38,965 bases of DNA from Vitreoscilla sp. (GTDB lineage Bacteria; Pseudomonadota; Gammaproteobacteria; Burkholderiales; Burkholderiaceae_C): the NCBI GenBank assembly GCA_018780145.1, contig JADMKA010000252.1:1-38965 (forward strand), written 5' to 3'. The translations under genes were made by a program, and so were the position numbers. Under the pieces are notes generated by a model, which made no database searches, was not told the DNA's origin, and saw only the letters and a list, made by a program, of their open reading frames with translations. Shown here in pieces: positions 7,625 through 16,344 of the stretch (its first letter is position 1; every line of letters begins with the position of its first letter).

Positions 7625-8571
7625 GGAGGGTCTCCTTCGTGGGGATGGGGAACGGGGAATTGTGCGCGCCGGGTAGGCACTGGCGCAGCGGAAACAGGCA
7701 GGCGCTTGCCGGCGAAGACGATGGCCAGCACGGCCAGCGCGAACACCAGGGTCGAGGGCTCCAGCGCCTCACCGAGCAGCGGCACGGCGAACAGCAGGGC
7801 CAGGAAGGGCTGCAGCAGCTGAACCTGGCTGACACGCAGCGTGCCGCCCAGCGACAGGCCGCGGTACCAGGCGAAGAAGCCCAGCCACATCGAGAACAGG
7901 GTCACGTAGCCGAAGCCCAGCCAGGCAGTGGGGGCGATGGCGCCCAGATCGTGCGCCGGGCGCACGGCCCAGGCCAGCGGCAGCGTGAGCGGCAGGCTGA
8001 TCACCAGCACCCAGGAGATCACCTGCTCGGCGCGCCACTCGGTGGCCAGCTTGGCGCCCGCCACATAGCCGCCCGAGGCGCTGAACACGGCCAACAGCAG
8101 CCAGCCGTCGGCGGCCGACAACCGGCCGCCACCCTCGTGCACCGCGAAGGCCAGCACCAGTGCGCAGCCCAGCACCGCGCAGGCCCAGAAGCCGCGCGAT
8201 GCCCGCTGCCGCAAGGCCAGGGCCGCGATGGCCGCGGTGGCCAGCGGCAGGATGCCGGTGACCACCGCGGCGTGCATGGCGGGCACCTCGCGCAAGGCCA
8301 GCGCCAGGCCGAGCGGGAAGCCGACCACCGTGCCCAGCGCGCTCCACATCAGCGTGGCCAGGTGGCACCGGCGCGGCCGTGGGGACCGGCTGAGGGCCAG
8401 GTACAGCAGCGCCAACAGGCCCGCCCCGGCCGCCCGGCCGGCGGTCACGAACAGGGGTGGCAACTGCGGCGCCTCGACCGGCCCGACCGCCAGGCGGGTC
8501 ATCGGCAGCGTCAAGGCGAAGATGGTGACCCCGAGCGCACCCAGCCACAGGCCTTTCGTCTCGTTGTTCAT
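7621..8571 (-). CDS. EamA/DMT-family membrane transporter
   Basis: A 316-residue integral membrane protein of the drug/metabolite transporter superfamily. It has about ten hydrophobic segments in two EamA halves (first from GLWLGALGVTIFALTLPMTRLAV, second from AADGWLLLAVFSASGGYVAGAKLAT) and ends in a Pro/His-rich cytosolic tail. Family members export amino acids and related metabolites. The ATG at 8571 is the first after the divergent promoter region. Its TGA overlaps the aminotransferase start, so transporter, aminotransferase and PhzF are one transcriptional unit. Export of an amino acid or its product is the natural inference; the substrate is unknown. Confidence 0.88.
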   Translation of the reverse strand: MNNETKGLWLGALGVTIFALTLPMTRLAVGPVEAPQLPPLFVTAGRAAGAGLLALLYLALSRSPRPRRCHLATLMWSALGTVVGFPLGLALALREVPAMHAAVVTGILPLATAAIAALALRQRASRGFWACAVLGCALVLAFAVHEGGGRLSAADGWLLLAVFSASGGYVAGAKLATEWRAEQVISWVLVISLPLTLPLAWAVRPAHDLGAIAPTAWLGFGYVTLFSMWLGFFAWYRGLSLGGTLRVSQVQLLQPFLALLFAVPLLGEALEPSTLVFALAVLAIVFAGKRLPVSAAPVPTRRAQFPVPHPHEGDPP

Positions 8572-8642
8572 GCGCGCGGCATCCTCACCGCGGCGGTGGG
8601 TGTCGGCAGAGCCAGAGCATGGTCGGCGAGCGGCATCTGGAC

Positions 8643-8677
8643 AGTCTAGGGGCCGCACCAGTACAGTGGCGGTACAG
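8643..8677 (-). promoter_or_regulatory. Candidate eamA promoter with CTGTAC direct repeats
   Basis: On the minus strand CTGTAC occurs at 8677-8672 and again at 8666-8661, an 11-bp (one helical turn) direct repeat. A -10-like TAGACT lies at 8648-8643, so the repeats flank the expected -35 position (8671-8666), which itself is a poor match. MocR-family activators are known to bind direct repeats overlapping a weak -35, so this fits activation by the divergent regulator. The leader to the ATG at 8571 would be about 65 nt. Confidence 0.4.
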
Positions 8678-8699
8678 ATCGCCTGAGCAGCCGACCAAT

Positions 8700-8725
8700 C
8701 TGTGTCGGTGGTTCGGCCGACACAG
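8700..8725. promoter_or_regulatory. Perfect 9-bp inverted repeat before the MocR gene
   Basis: CTGTGTCGG (8700-8708) and CCGACACAG (8717-8725) are exact inverted copies around an 8-nt centre, ending 14 bp before the regulator's ATG. It may be an autoregulatory operator or a hairpin in the leader masking the start. The GTGTCGG half also occurs at 8600-8606 near the eamA start. Confidence 0.35.
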
Positions 8726-8739
8726 CCCAGATTGGCACC

Positions 8740-10176
8740 ATGAACGCTCCCGAGCCCATCGCCCTGACGCGCGCCGCCGGCGCCACGCTGACCGAACAGA
8801 TCGCCGCGCACTTCGGCGAGCGCATCCGGCAGCGCCTGCTGGCGCCGGGCTCGCGCCTGCCGTCGGTGCGTGACTGCGCGCGCCGGCATGCGGTGAGCCC
8901 GCACACGGTGGTCGCGGCCTACGACCAGCTGCTGGCGCAGGGCCTGGTCGAGGCGCGCCGGCAGCGCGGCTTCTTCGTGCGCGAATCTCCCCGGCCCACT
9001 GGCCCGGCGGCCGGTGCGGCCATCGGGCCGCGGCCCACCGCCGCACCCACCCGGGTGGCGCCGGTGGACGCCACCGCGCTGATCCGCGGCATGTTCCACG
9101 GCGTCAGCGACCTGCCCGCGCCCGGCCTGGGCACCCTGCCACCGGACTGGCTGGACCTGCCGCTGCTGGCCAGCGCCTTGCGCCGGGTGCTCTCGCACGG
9201 CGACTCGGCGCTGGCCCTTCAGTACGGCCAGCCCGCCGGGGACAGCCGCCTGCGCGAGGCCCTGGCGACCAAGCTGGCGGATTTCGGCGTGCGCGCACGG
9301 GCCGCGCAGATCGTCACCGCCACAGGGGCCACCCACGCGCTGGACATCGTCTCGCGTGCCTTGCTGTCGCCCGGCGATGCGGTGCTGGTCGACGAGCCCG
9401 GCTGGGCGGTCGAGTACGCGCGCCTGACGCAGCTGGGCATGCGCCTGCTGCCGGTGCCCCGCGGTGCCGACGGGCCCGATCTGGGCGTGATGGCCGCCCT
9501 GGCGCGCGAGCACCGGCCGCGCCTGTACGTGACCGTGTCGGTGCTGCACAACCCGACCGGCCATTCGCTGACGCTGGGCCAGGCGCACCAGGTGCTCAAG
9601 CTCGCCGAGGCGCACGACTTCCGCATCGTCGAGGACGACACCTACGCCCACCTGGCCCCCGCCCACCTGCCACGCCTGGCGGCGCTCGATGGCCTGCAGC
9701 GAACGCTCTACGTGAGCGGCTTCTCGAAGATCCTGACACCGAGCTGGCGGGTCGGCTACGTGGCCGCGCCGCCGGATCTGGTGGAGCGCCTGATCGACGT
9801 GAAGCTGCTGTCCACCCTGACCACGCCGGCGGTGCTGGAGCAGGCCGTCGCACACTGCCTGGAGCAGGGCAGCCTGCGCCGCCATGCCGAGCGGGTGGTG
9901 GCCCGGCTGGACGGCGCACGCGACCGCAGCGTGCAGCTCGCGCTGGCCCATGGGTGCCGCTTCGTTGCGCCACCGCAGGGCCTGTTCGGCTGGGTCGACG
10001 CCGGTTGCGACACCGAGCCGCTGTCGCTGGACCTGCTCGACCAGGGCTGGCTGCTCGCACCCGGCCACCTGTTCCACGCCACCCGGCGGCCGAGTTCCCT
10101 GATGCGCATCAACTTCGCCACCTCGCAGGACGCCAGGTTCTGGAAGGCGCTGGCGTCCGCGCGGCAGAATCACTGA
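8740..10176 (+). CDS. MocR/PdxR-type GntR regulator with aminotransferase domain
   Basis: A 478-residue transcription factor. Residues about 12-85 are a GntR winged helix-turn-helix (LTEQIAAHFGERIRQRLLAPGSRLPSVRDCARR; SPHTVVAAYDQLLAQGLVEARRQRGFFV). After a Pro/Ala-rich linker (about 86-110) follows a full class I aminotransferase fold. The cofactor-site residues look intact: HNPTGHSLT, EDDTYAHL and the lysine in VSGFSKILTPSWRVGY at about residue 328, so it should bind PLP. MocR regulators use PLP or amino acid-PLP adducts as ligands and often control an adjacent divergent operon, here eamA-aminotransferase-phzF. The start at 8740 gives a wHTH of normal length. Confidence 0.92.
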   Translation: MNAPEPIALTRAAGATLTEQIAAHFGERIRQRLLAPGSRLPSVRDCARRHAVSPHTVVAAYDQLLAQGLVEARRQRGFFVRESPRPTGPAAGAAIGPRPTAAPTRVAPVDATALIRGMFHGVSDLPAPGLGTLPPDWLDLPLLASALRRVLSHGDSALALQYGQPAGDSRLREALATKLADFGVRARAAQIVTATGATHALDIVSRALLSPGDAVLVDEPGWAVEYARLTQLGMRLLPVPRGADGPDLGVMAALAREHRPRLYVTVSVLHNPTGHSLTLGQAHQVLKLAEAHDFRIVEDDTYAHLAPAHLPRLAALDGLQRTLYVSGFSKILTPSWRVGYVAAPPDLVERLIDVKLLSTLTTPAVLEQAVAHCLEQGSLRRHAERVVARLDGARDRSVQLALAHGCRFVAPPQGLFGWVDAGCDTEPLSLDLLDQGWLLAPGHLFHATRRPSSLMRINFATSQDARFWKALASARQNH

Positions 10177-10209
10177 ACGGCCGAGAACCCATAACCCCAG
10201 GGGATACAC

Positions 10210-10989
10210 ATGACCAGACTTCTTCAACCGCGCCGCCTGTTGGCGCCGGTGATCTGCGCTTTGCTGGCCGCCTGTGGCGGTGGCGGGTCCGATGGCGGCG
10301 ATGGCGGCGGTGAGCCCACCGGCCTGGTGCCCACCCCGCCCGCGCTCGGCGACACGCTGTACGCAGACGCCACCGTGCTGCGCCCGTTGACGCCTGGGGC
10401 GAGCTGGGTCTACGCCGGCCTCACGCCGTCGAACATCAGCTACACCAACACGGTGACCCATGCGGCGGCCAGCGAGGGGGTGATGGAAAGCTCCACCAAC
10501 ACCCTGGCCACCGGTGCCGACACCATCAACGTGGTGGCGCGCTCGGGCAGCATCCTTCAGGTCGCTCCGATCGACTTCAATGGTGACGGCGTCAACGATG
10601 TCAGCGATGTCATCGAGTTGCGCTCGCCGGTGCGGGTCAACGACCAGTACACCGCTTTCGATGAACGCCTGGTCGGCGTGGTGCCGGACATCGATGGCGA
10701 CGCACGGGCTGAATCGCTGGATGTGGCCGTCTACACCCGCGTCATTCGCGCCGAGAACGTCACCCCGCCAGGGCTGCCGGCCATCGCCTCCGTGCGGGTG
10801 GATCTGGTGGTCGCCGCGCGCGTGCTGCTGAGCGCCAATTCCAGCTTCGGCCCGACAGTGCGGGCCACCCGATCGGTCTGGTACGCCTCGGGCATCGGCG
10901 TCGTCAAGCAGCGCCTGGACGCGCCGGCCGACGACGGCATCTCGCGCGACTACACCACCGAGACGATCACGAGCTGGACCGGGCTTTGA
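10210..10989 (+). CDS. Hypothetical lipoprotein with Asp-rich calcium-like loop
   Basis: A 259-residue protein I do not recognise. The signal peptide ends in LLAAC with Cys22 as the lipidation site, followed by a flexible Gly/Ser/Asp stretch (GGGGSDGGDGGGEP), so it is an envelope lipoprotein. The mature part is rich in short Thr/Val/Asp-containing strands. DFNGDGVNDVSD near residues 121-132 resembles an EF-hand or dockerin-type calcium loop, and DIDGDARAE near residue 160 is a second partial match. A good ribosome-binding site (AGGGGA) precedes the ATG. It lies 33 bp after the MocR-type gene on the same strand and could be read from it, but a functional link is not evident. It converges on the decarboxylase with a 6-bp gap. 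Confidence 0.75.
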   Translation: MTRLLQPRRLLAPVICALLAACGGGGSDGGDGGGEPTGLVPTPPALGDTLYADATVLRPLTPGASWVYAGLTPSNISYTNTVTHAAASEGVMESSTNTLATGADTINVVARSGSILQVAPIDFNGDGVNDVSDVIELRSPVRVNDQYTAFDERLVGVVPDIDGDARAESLDVAVYTRVIRAENVTPPGLPAIASVRVDLVVAARVLLSANSSFGPTVRATRSVWYASGIGVVKQRLDAPADDGISRDYTTETITSWTGL

Positions 10990-10995
10990 TCCGGC

Positions 10996-12957
10996 TCAGC
11001 GGGCCGGCAGTGCCGCCCGCTCGGCCTCGCTGAGCACACGCAGGTGCAGCTCGCCGTCGACCAGCGCGAGCCCGTGCAGGTCGATGGATTTCTGGGTCTG
11101 CAGCAGGCGCACCAGGTAGGCCACGATGTTGGCCTCGATCACCTGGCCCGGCACCAGCACCGGAATGCCCGGCGGGTAGGGCACGATCTGGTCGCAGCAG
11201 ACGCGGCCGGTCAACGCGGCGTTGGGTTGGCCCTGTTCGTCCAGCAGGGCCAGGCGCTCGCCGGCCTCGTAGAAGGCATCGCGCGGCAGGCAGGCCAGGG
11301 CGGTGAAGCGCGGCGCCTCGGGCACCCGCACATAGGCGCGCGGCGCCCGGCGTTCCTTGGCCAGGCGCAGCATCGCGTCGAACAGGCGGCTGACCTTGCT
11401 GCGCGTGGTGCCGATGGTCAGCAACAGCGTCAGCGTGTTGTGGGTGTTCTTCTCGACCTGGATGTTGTAGCGGCCGATGAGTTCATCGCGCAGTTCGTCG
11501 GCCGAGTAGCCGCTGTTCGAGATGTCGATGGTCAGCTTGGTCGGGTCCAGCCGGATGCCGTCGTGCTTGACCTCCTCGGGCAGCAGATCCACCAGCTCCA
11601 GCACGCGGAACGCGCCGGTGGCGTTGATCTTCTCGCGCAGCTCGTGGGCGAACTTCAGTGAGCGGTCGAGCAGGCGGTAGCCCTCCATCACCGCCTGCTT
11701 GCGCGCCACGTCGAGGCTGGCGATCAGGTTGTACTGCGGGCTGGTCGACGCGTGCATGTTGAAGTTCTCGCGGAACAGGTGCTCGTCGAAGCCGGGGTCG
11801 TTCACGTGGATCATGCTGGCCTGCGAGAAGGCCGACAGCACCTTGTGGGTGCTCTGCGTCGCGTAGTCGGCGCCGCTTTCCAGCGCGGTGGGCCGCAGCT
11901 CGGGGTGGAAGCGCGCGTGGCCGTACCAAGCCTCGTCGATGATGACCTTGATGCCGGCCGCATGGGCCATCGCGATGATGGGTTTCAGGTCGTAGCGCAG
12001 GCCGTCGTAGGTGCAGCTGGTGAGGATCAGCACCTTCGCATCCGGATGGGCCTCGATGGCGGCCTGCACCGTGGCCTTGGGCACCGGGCCGAAGATGCCG
12101 TACTGGCGGTTCACCGACGAATCCAGGTAGACCGGCATCGCGCCGGAGAGGATCACGCCGTGGTGCACCGACTTGTGGCAGTTGCGGTCCAGCAGCAGCT
12201 TGTCGCCCGGCGCCAGCAGGGTCTGGAAGATCACCTTGTTGGCGGTGCTGGTGCCATTGGTGGCGAAGTAGGTCTTCTTCGCGCCGAACGCTTTGGCGGC
12301 CAGCTTCTGGCTCTCGGCGATCACGCCGGTGGGGTGCAGCAGCGAGTCCAGCATCGGCACGCTGACCGACAGGTCGGCGCGCAGCATCTGCTCGCCGACG
12401 AAATCGTAGAAGTCGCCCACCCACGGGCTGCCGCGGAAGGAGTCGCCACCGGCGTGGCCCGGCGTGTGCCAGCTGTCCTTGGCCTGCGCGACGTACTCGC
12501 GCAGGGCGTCGTAGAACGGCGTCTCGGCCTTGCCGGCCACCTCGGCGGCCAGGATGCGGAACCAGCCATTGAAATCCTGCTCGCCGCGGAAGAAGTAGCC
12601 ATCGATCGCGTCGCTGGCCAGTTGCTCGACGAGCAGCTTGTCGCTGTCGTCCTCCAGCACCATGTAGAGCGAGAGTTCAGGACGGGCGTCGATGATGCGT
12701 TGCGCCGCGATCACCGCCGGCGCACCGGTGCTTTCGGCGCCACGCGCGCCGTGGTCGATCAGCACCACCTGCAGGTCGGCCTGCATCGGGCCGGCGGCCA
12801 GCACCGCCTCCAGCGCACTGGCGTCGCAGGCGCATCCCACGGCCATCAGGCCGAGCGGGTTGTCCAGCCGCGAGCCGGCGTGGTTCAGGCCCTGCACGAC
12901 CTCCTGCCGCCAGGCCTCGTCGGCGCTGATGACCAGCACATGGGTGGCAGGGTTCAT
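10996..12957 (-). CDS. Orn/Lys/Arg decarboxylase, probable arginine decarboxylase
   Basis: A 653-residue PLP enzyme of the bacterial fold-I Orn/Lys/Arg decarboxylase family. Residues about 1-130 form the receiver-like N-terminal wing domain (VLVISADEAWRQEVVQGLNHAG). The PLP core contains DSWHTPGHAGGDSFRGSPWVGDF-type substrate-loop sequence, FATNGTSTANKVIFQ, DRNCHKSVHHGVILSG, DEAWYGHARFHP and the Schiff-base lysine in STHKVLSAFSQASM. The C-terminal domain includes PYPPGIPVLVPGQ. It makes agmatine, cadaverine or putrescine with release of CO2; arginine is my best guess, not proven by sequence. It is shorter than the enterobacterial acid-inducible enzymes (over 700 residues). A GAGGAGAG ribosome-binding site precedes the ATG at 12957. 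The BenE gene lies 105 bp upstream on the same strand. Confidence 0.9.
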   Translation of the reverse strand: MNPATHVLVISADEAWRQEVVQGLNHAGSRLDNPLGLMAVGCACDASALEAVLAAGPMQADLQVVLIDHGARGAESTGAPAVIAAQRIIDARPELSLYMVLEDDSDKLLVEQLASDAIDGYFFRGEQDFNGWFRILAAEVAGKAETPFYDALREYVAQAKDSWHTPGHAGGDSFRGSPWVGDFYDFVGEQMLRADLSVSVPMLDSLLHPTGVIAESQKLAAKAFGAKKTYFATNGTSTANKVIFQTLLAPGDKLLLDRNCHKSVHHGVILSGAMPVYLDSSVNRQYGIFGPVPKATVQAAIEAHPDAKVLILTSCTYDGLRYDLKPIIAMAHAAGIKVIIDEAWYGHARFHPELRPTALESGADYATQSTHKVLSAFSQASMIHVNDPGFDEHLFRENFNMHASTSPQYNLIASLDVARKQAVMEGYRLLDRSLKFAHELREKINATGAFRVLELVDLLPEEVKHDGIRLDPTKLTIDISNSGYSADELRDELIGRYNIQVEKNTHNTLTLLLTIGTTRSKVSRLFDAMLRLAKERRAPRAYVRVPEAPRFTALACLPRDAFYEAGERLALLDEQGQPNAALTGRVCCDQIVPYPPGIPVLVPGQVIEANIVAYLVRLLQTQKSIDLHGLALVDGELHLRVLSEAERAALPAR

Positions 12958-13062
12958 GGGGCTCTCCTCGTGGTGGGCACGCCTTGTGCGCGCGAAACCG
13001 CCCAGTGTAGGCAAGCCGGGTCGGTGGAATATTCGGTTCGACGCCCAGTGCGCCGAGAGTTG

Positions 13063-14223
13063 TCAGGTGCGCCGCTGCGAAGCCAGCGCCACACCGCCCG
13101 CCACCACGCCCCAGAACGCCGAGCCGATGCCGGCCAGTGTCAGGCCCGACAAGGTCACGACGAAGGTCAGCAGCGCGGCGTCGCGGTGGTGCTCGTCCTT
13201 CAAGGCGCTGGCCAGCCCGCCGGCGATGGTGCCCAGCAGGGCCAGGCCGGCCACGGCCACCACCAGCTCGCGCGGGAAGGCGGCCAGCAGGCCGGCCACG
13301 GCACCGCCGGCCAGCCCGAGTGCGATGTAGAACACCCCGGCCGCCGCCGAGGCCACGTAGCGCCGCGCGGGGTCTTCGTGGGCCTCGCGGCCCATGCAGA
13401 TGGCGGCGGTGATGGCGGCCAGGTTCAGTGCGTAGCCACCAAAGGGCGCCAGCAGCAGGCTGGCCAGGCCGGTGGCGCCGACCACCGGCGACACGGGGGT
13501 CTGGTAGCCCGAGGCCCGCTGCGCTGCCACGCCGGGCAGGTTCTGCGAGGCCATCGTGACGACGAACAACGGCAACCCCACGCCCACCAGCGCGCCCAGG
13601 CTGAACACCGGCAGCGTGAACACCGGCGTGGCCCAGCCGGCCTCGACGGCGCCCAGGTGCAGCCCGCCTTGCGCCGCCGCCACCACGATGCCCGCCACCA
13701 GCACACCCGGCACCGCATAGCGCGGCCACCAGCGCCGCCCGGCCAGGAAGGCCAGCGCCATGGCCACCACCAGGCCGGGCGCGGTGCGTGCGGCCAGCAC
13801 CGCGTCCAGCGCAAACCTGGCCAGCACCCCGGCCAGCAGGGCCGCGGCGATGGCCATCGGGATGCGGCCCATCAGGCGCTCGAACAGGCCCGAGTAGCCG
13901 GCCACGGTGATCAGCAGCGCGCAGACCAGGAAAGCCCCAGTGGCCTCGGGCAGGCCGATGCCCTGGGTGGCGGCGATCAGCGCCGCGCCGGGGGTGGACC
14001 AGGCCGTCAGCACCGGCTCGCGGTAGCGCAGGGACAGCACCAGGCTGGTGAGCCCCATGCCCAGCCCGAGTGCCCAGATCCACGAAGCCGTCTGCGCTGC
14101 GTTCGCGCCCAGGGCCTGGGCAGCGGCGAAGACAATGGCCACCGAGCTGGTGAAGCCGACGAGCACGGCGACGAAGCCGGCGACGACGGCCGACAGCGAG
14201 GCATCACGGTACAGACGTTGCAT
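13063..14223 (-). CDS. BenE-family benzoate/proton symporter-like protein
   Basis: A 386-residue integral membrane protein of the BenE family (E. coli YdcO-like; BenE of Acinetobacter). It has about 11-12 hydrophobic helices with the family pattern GFTSSVAIVFAAAQALGA, SLRYREPVLTAWSTPGAALI in the first third, and VTMASQNLPGVAAQRASGYQ and LLAPFGGYALNLAAITAAICMG in the middle. Those correspond to the substrate-site half-helices of this nucleobase-transporter-like fold. Length matches the family. The ATG at 14223 was chosen because the membrane domain starts directly after it; a longer frame to 14307 would add 28 basic residues unlike the family. Benzoate transport is not assured, as no aromatic catabolic genes are nearby. 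Confidence 0.88.
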   Translation of the reverse strand: MQRLYRDASLSAVVAGFVAVLVGFTSSVAIVFAAAQALGANAAQTASWIWALGLGMGLTSLVLSLRYREPVLTAWSTPGAALIAATQGIGLPEATGAFLVCALLITVAGYSGLFERLMGRIPMAIAAALLAGVLARFALDAVLAARTAPGLVVAMALAFLAGRRWWPRYAVPGVLVAGIVVAAAQGGLHLGAVEAGWATPVFTLPVFSLGALVGVGLPLFVVTMASQNLPGVAAQRASGYQTPVSPVVGATGLASLLLAPFGGYALNLAAITAAICMGREAHEDPARRYVASAAAGVFYIALGLAGGAVAGLLAAFPRELVVAVAGLALLGTIAGGLASALKDEHHRDAALLTFVVTLSGLTLAGIGSAFWGVVAGGVALASQRRT

Positions 14224-14293
14224 GGGCGGGCAGCATAGCCGCCTCAAGTGGGAGGCCGCCCGGCCGACAACCCGATCAGGAGTCCCATCCGCC

Positions 14294-15055
14294 ATGTGCC
14301 GCTTCATCGCCTACCTGGGCGAACCCATCTTCCTCGACGAGCTGATCGCCAAGCCGCGCCACTCGCTGTTGCGCCAATCGCTGCGCGCCGAGGAGGCCAA
14401 GACGGTCACCAACGGCGACGGTTTCGGCATAGGCTGGTACGGCGAGCGGCCCGAGCCTGCGGTCTACCGCGAGGTGATGCCGGCCTGGTCCGACGACAAC
14501 CTGATGTCGCTCGCCGGCACGCTGCGCGCCCCGCTGTTCTTCGCCCATGTGCGGGCGGCCACCGGCGGCGGCATCGCGCGGGTCAACTGCCACCCCTTCC
14601 GGCATGGCCGCTGGCTGTTCATGCACAACGGCCAGATCGGCGGCTTCCCGCGGGTGAGGCGGGCCCTGGAGGCGCAACTGCCCGACGCGCTCTATGCCGC
14701 GCGGCGCGGCGCCACCGATTCGGAGCTGCTGTTCCTGCTGGCGCTGGCGCGCATCGAACGCGGCGAGGCGGTGCCCGACGCGGTGCTGGGCCTGCTCGAC
14801 GAGACCGTGGCGCTGATGCGCTCGCTGGGCATCACTGAGCCGCTGCGCTTTGCCGCGGCGCTGGCGGATGGCGATCAGGTTCACGCCTTCCGGTGGGCCA
14901 GCGATAACCAGCCGCCCACCCTGTACCGCCGCACCTGCGGGCGCGGCGAGGTGATCGCCTCGGAGCCGCTGCACGACGAGGGCCCGCAAGACTGGGCCCT
15001 GCTGGCACCCGGCGAGGTGGTCTGCCTGCGGCAGCGCACCCCGGCCCTGGCCTGA
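14294..15055 (+). CDS. Class II glutamine amidotransferase, YafJ type
   Basis: A 253-residue Ntn-type glutamine amidotransferase. It begins MCRFIAYLG, and after removal of Met the Cys2 is the catalytic nucleophile, which fixes the start at 14294; AGGAG lies at 14278-14282. Further motifs are TNGDGFGIGWYG, FFAHVRAATGGG, FMHNGQIGGF (oxyanion Asn-Gly) and TDSELLFLLAL. No synthase domain is attached, so ammonia must go to a separate partner or the protein acts as a gamma-glutamyl hydrolase. The family includes E. coli YafJ and EgtC; EgtC is the gamma-glutamyl-hercynylcysteine sulfoxide hydrolase of the mycobacterial ergothioneine route. With egtB in this window an EgtC-like role is possible but speculative. 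Its stop codon abuts that of the convergent GT61 gene with no gap. Confidence 0.88.
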   Translation: MCRFIAYLGEPIFLDELIAKPRHSLLRQSLRAEEAKTVTNGDGFGIGWYGERPEPAVYREVMPAWSDDNLMSLAGTLRAPLFFAHVRAATGGGIARVNCHPFRHGRWLFMHNGQIGGFPRVRRALEAQLPDALYAARRGATDSELLFLLALARIERGEAVPDAVLGLLDETVALMRSLGITEPLRFAAALADGDQVHAFRWASDNQPPTLYRRTCGRGEVIASEPLHDEGPQDWALLAPGEVVCLRQRTPALA

Positions 15056-16231
15056 TCAGGCCTCGCCGCCGCCGAGCTTGCGCACCAGCTTGCGCAGGCC
15101 CTTCATGCCGCGTTCGCTGTCGAGCGCGATGTCGGGCTCGCCACCTTCCACCGCCACGCTGTCGGCCACCACCAGGCCGTAGTTCAGCTGCCGGTGCATC
15201 GCGATGTCGGCGAAGCTGCGGCAGCGCTTGATGAAATCCGGGCTGTTGATCTCAATCACCGCGGTGCCGGGCCGGCAGTAGATCGCGTTGGTCAGGCCGG
15301 CGCCGTGTACGCCCACCACGAGCCGCGCCTGCGACATCAGCGCGATCTGCTCTGCCACCCCCAGCGGAGCGAAGGCCACCCGCTCCAGGCCGAGGCCGGC
15401 GAGCGCGTCGAGGATGCGGTCCTCGCCGATCAGCCGGCGCTTGGGCGCGTCCGCCCGGGAAATCAGGATGGCGCGGCCGGGGGGCACGAAGGGCTCGGTG
15501 GCCAGCCGCTCGTCCACGGCTTCGGCGAGCAGCGCGCTGCAGGCCTTCAGGCGGGAGCTGTGGGCGACGTGGTCCGAGTAGTCGGCGGTCTCGGTGGCGT
15601 CGACGAAGAACAGGCAGTGCTCGAAGCGCGTCAACTCGCCCGCGGTGATCTCGACCAGCGGCGCCAGTTCGGGCAGCAGCAGGGCCAGCGACTCGGTGAC
15701 GAAGTGGCGCGTTTCCTCGTCGAACAGCACGATGCGGTCGACCGTGACCCGGCCCTCGCGCATCGCGTCGCGCAGCGAGAACAGCCGCGGCATGATCTCC
15801 ACCGTCCAGTGGTAGTAGTTGCGGTAGCCGGCCTCGTGGATGATGGCCGTGGTGCCCGGGTAGAGCCGGGCACGCGCACCCGAGCGCTCGATCTTCTGCG
15901 CGATCCGGCCGACCAGGTCGCCCTTCTTGGCGGGCTTGGGCGGCAACGTGCCAGCGATGGGTGTGCCGCGGTGCCAGACCGAGCCCTTGAGCACGAGCAC
16001 GTCGTCCACCGCGAACAGCGAGTGCTCGCGCAACGGGAGGTCGCGCCGGTAGAGGTCGTCGAGCCAGGCGATGTCGCGTTCCAGCGCAGTGCTGTCCGCG
16101 GCAGGCTGCGCACGCAGGTCGCGGATCGGGAAGTGGTGGCGCCCCACGGTGGGCCGCAAGGGACGGCGCGTCAGCGGGATCTGGGTGATGCCGTCGCGCC
16201 CGAAGGGCGAAACCGGTTCGAGGTCATCCAT
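15056..16231 (-). CDS. Glycosyltransferase family 61 protein
   Basis: A 391-residue GT61 (DUF563, capsular polysaccharide biosynthesis type) enzyme. Typical features in order: GYRNYYHWTVEIMPRLFSL in the middle (Asn-Tyr-His-Trp core), RAILISRADAPKRRLIGED, and GVHGAGLTNAIYCRPGTAVIEI at about residues 304-325, the donor-binding HGAGL signature. It transfers a sugar to a surface glycan or glycoprotein; no signal peptide is seen, so it acts at the cytoplasmic face. The start is uncertain: ATG at 16231 is used, ATG at 16261 would add 10 residues, and a frame open to 16402 would run into the structured repeat element and is unlikely. A palindrome GCACTC-N6-GAGTGC (16298-16315) lies in its upstream region. 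Confidence 0.85.
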   Translation of the reverse strand: MDDLEPVSPFGRDGITQIPLTRRPLRPTVGRHHFPIRDLRAQPAADSTALERDIAWLDDLYRRDLPLREHSLFAVDDVLVLKGSVWHRGTPIAGTLPPKPAKKGDLVGRIAQKIERSGARARLYPGTTAIIHEAGYRNYYHWTVEIMPRLFSLRDAMREGRVTVDRIVLFDEETRHFVTESLALLLPELAPLVEITAGELTRFEHCLFFVDATETADYSDHVAHSSRLKACSALLAEAVDERLATEPFVPPGRAILISRADAPKRRLIGEDRILDALAGLGLERVAFAPLGVAEQIALMSQARLVVGVHGAGLTNAIYCRPGTAVIEINSPDFIKRCRSFADIAMHRQLNYGLVVADSVAVEGGEPDIALDSERGMKGLRKLVRKLGGGEA

Positions 16232-16344
16232 CTCAGTGGCCCGTGCCGCCGAGGCGGCCATTGCAACGCACGAATCGCGCGCAGCCGCTGATCGACCGCA
16301 CTCGGGCCTGAGTGCCTGTTCGTGCAGCGATGAGGTCGGCGCGA

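Noticed and set aside
8572-10461. A 630-residue upstream extension of the EamA gene frame
   Set aside because: It is antisense to the MocR-type regulator and shows no family; only the part from 8571 downwards has the EamA fold.
11752-14238. An 828-residue plus-strand frame across the decarboxylase and BenE genes
   Set aside because: It is a composition shadow of two well-supported minus-strand genes, with no recognisable domain.
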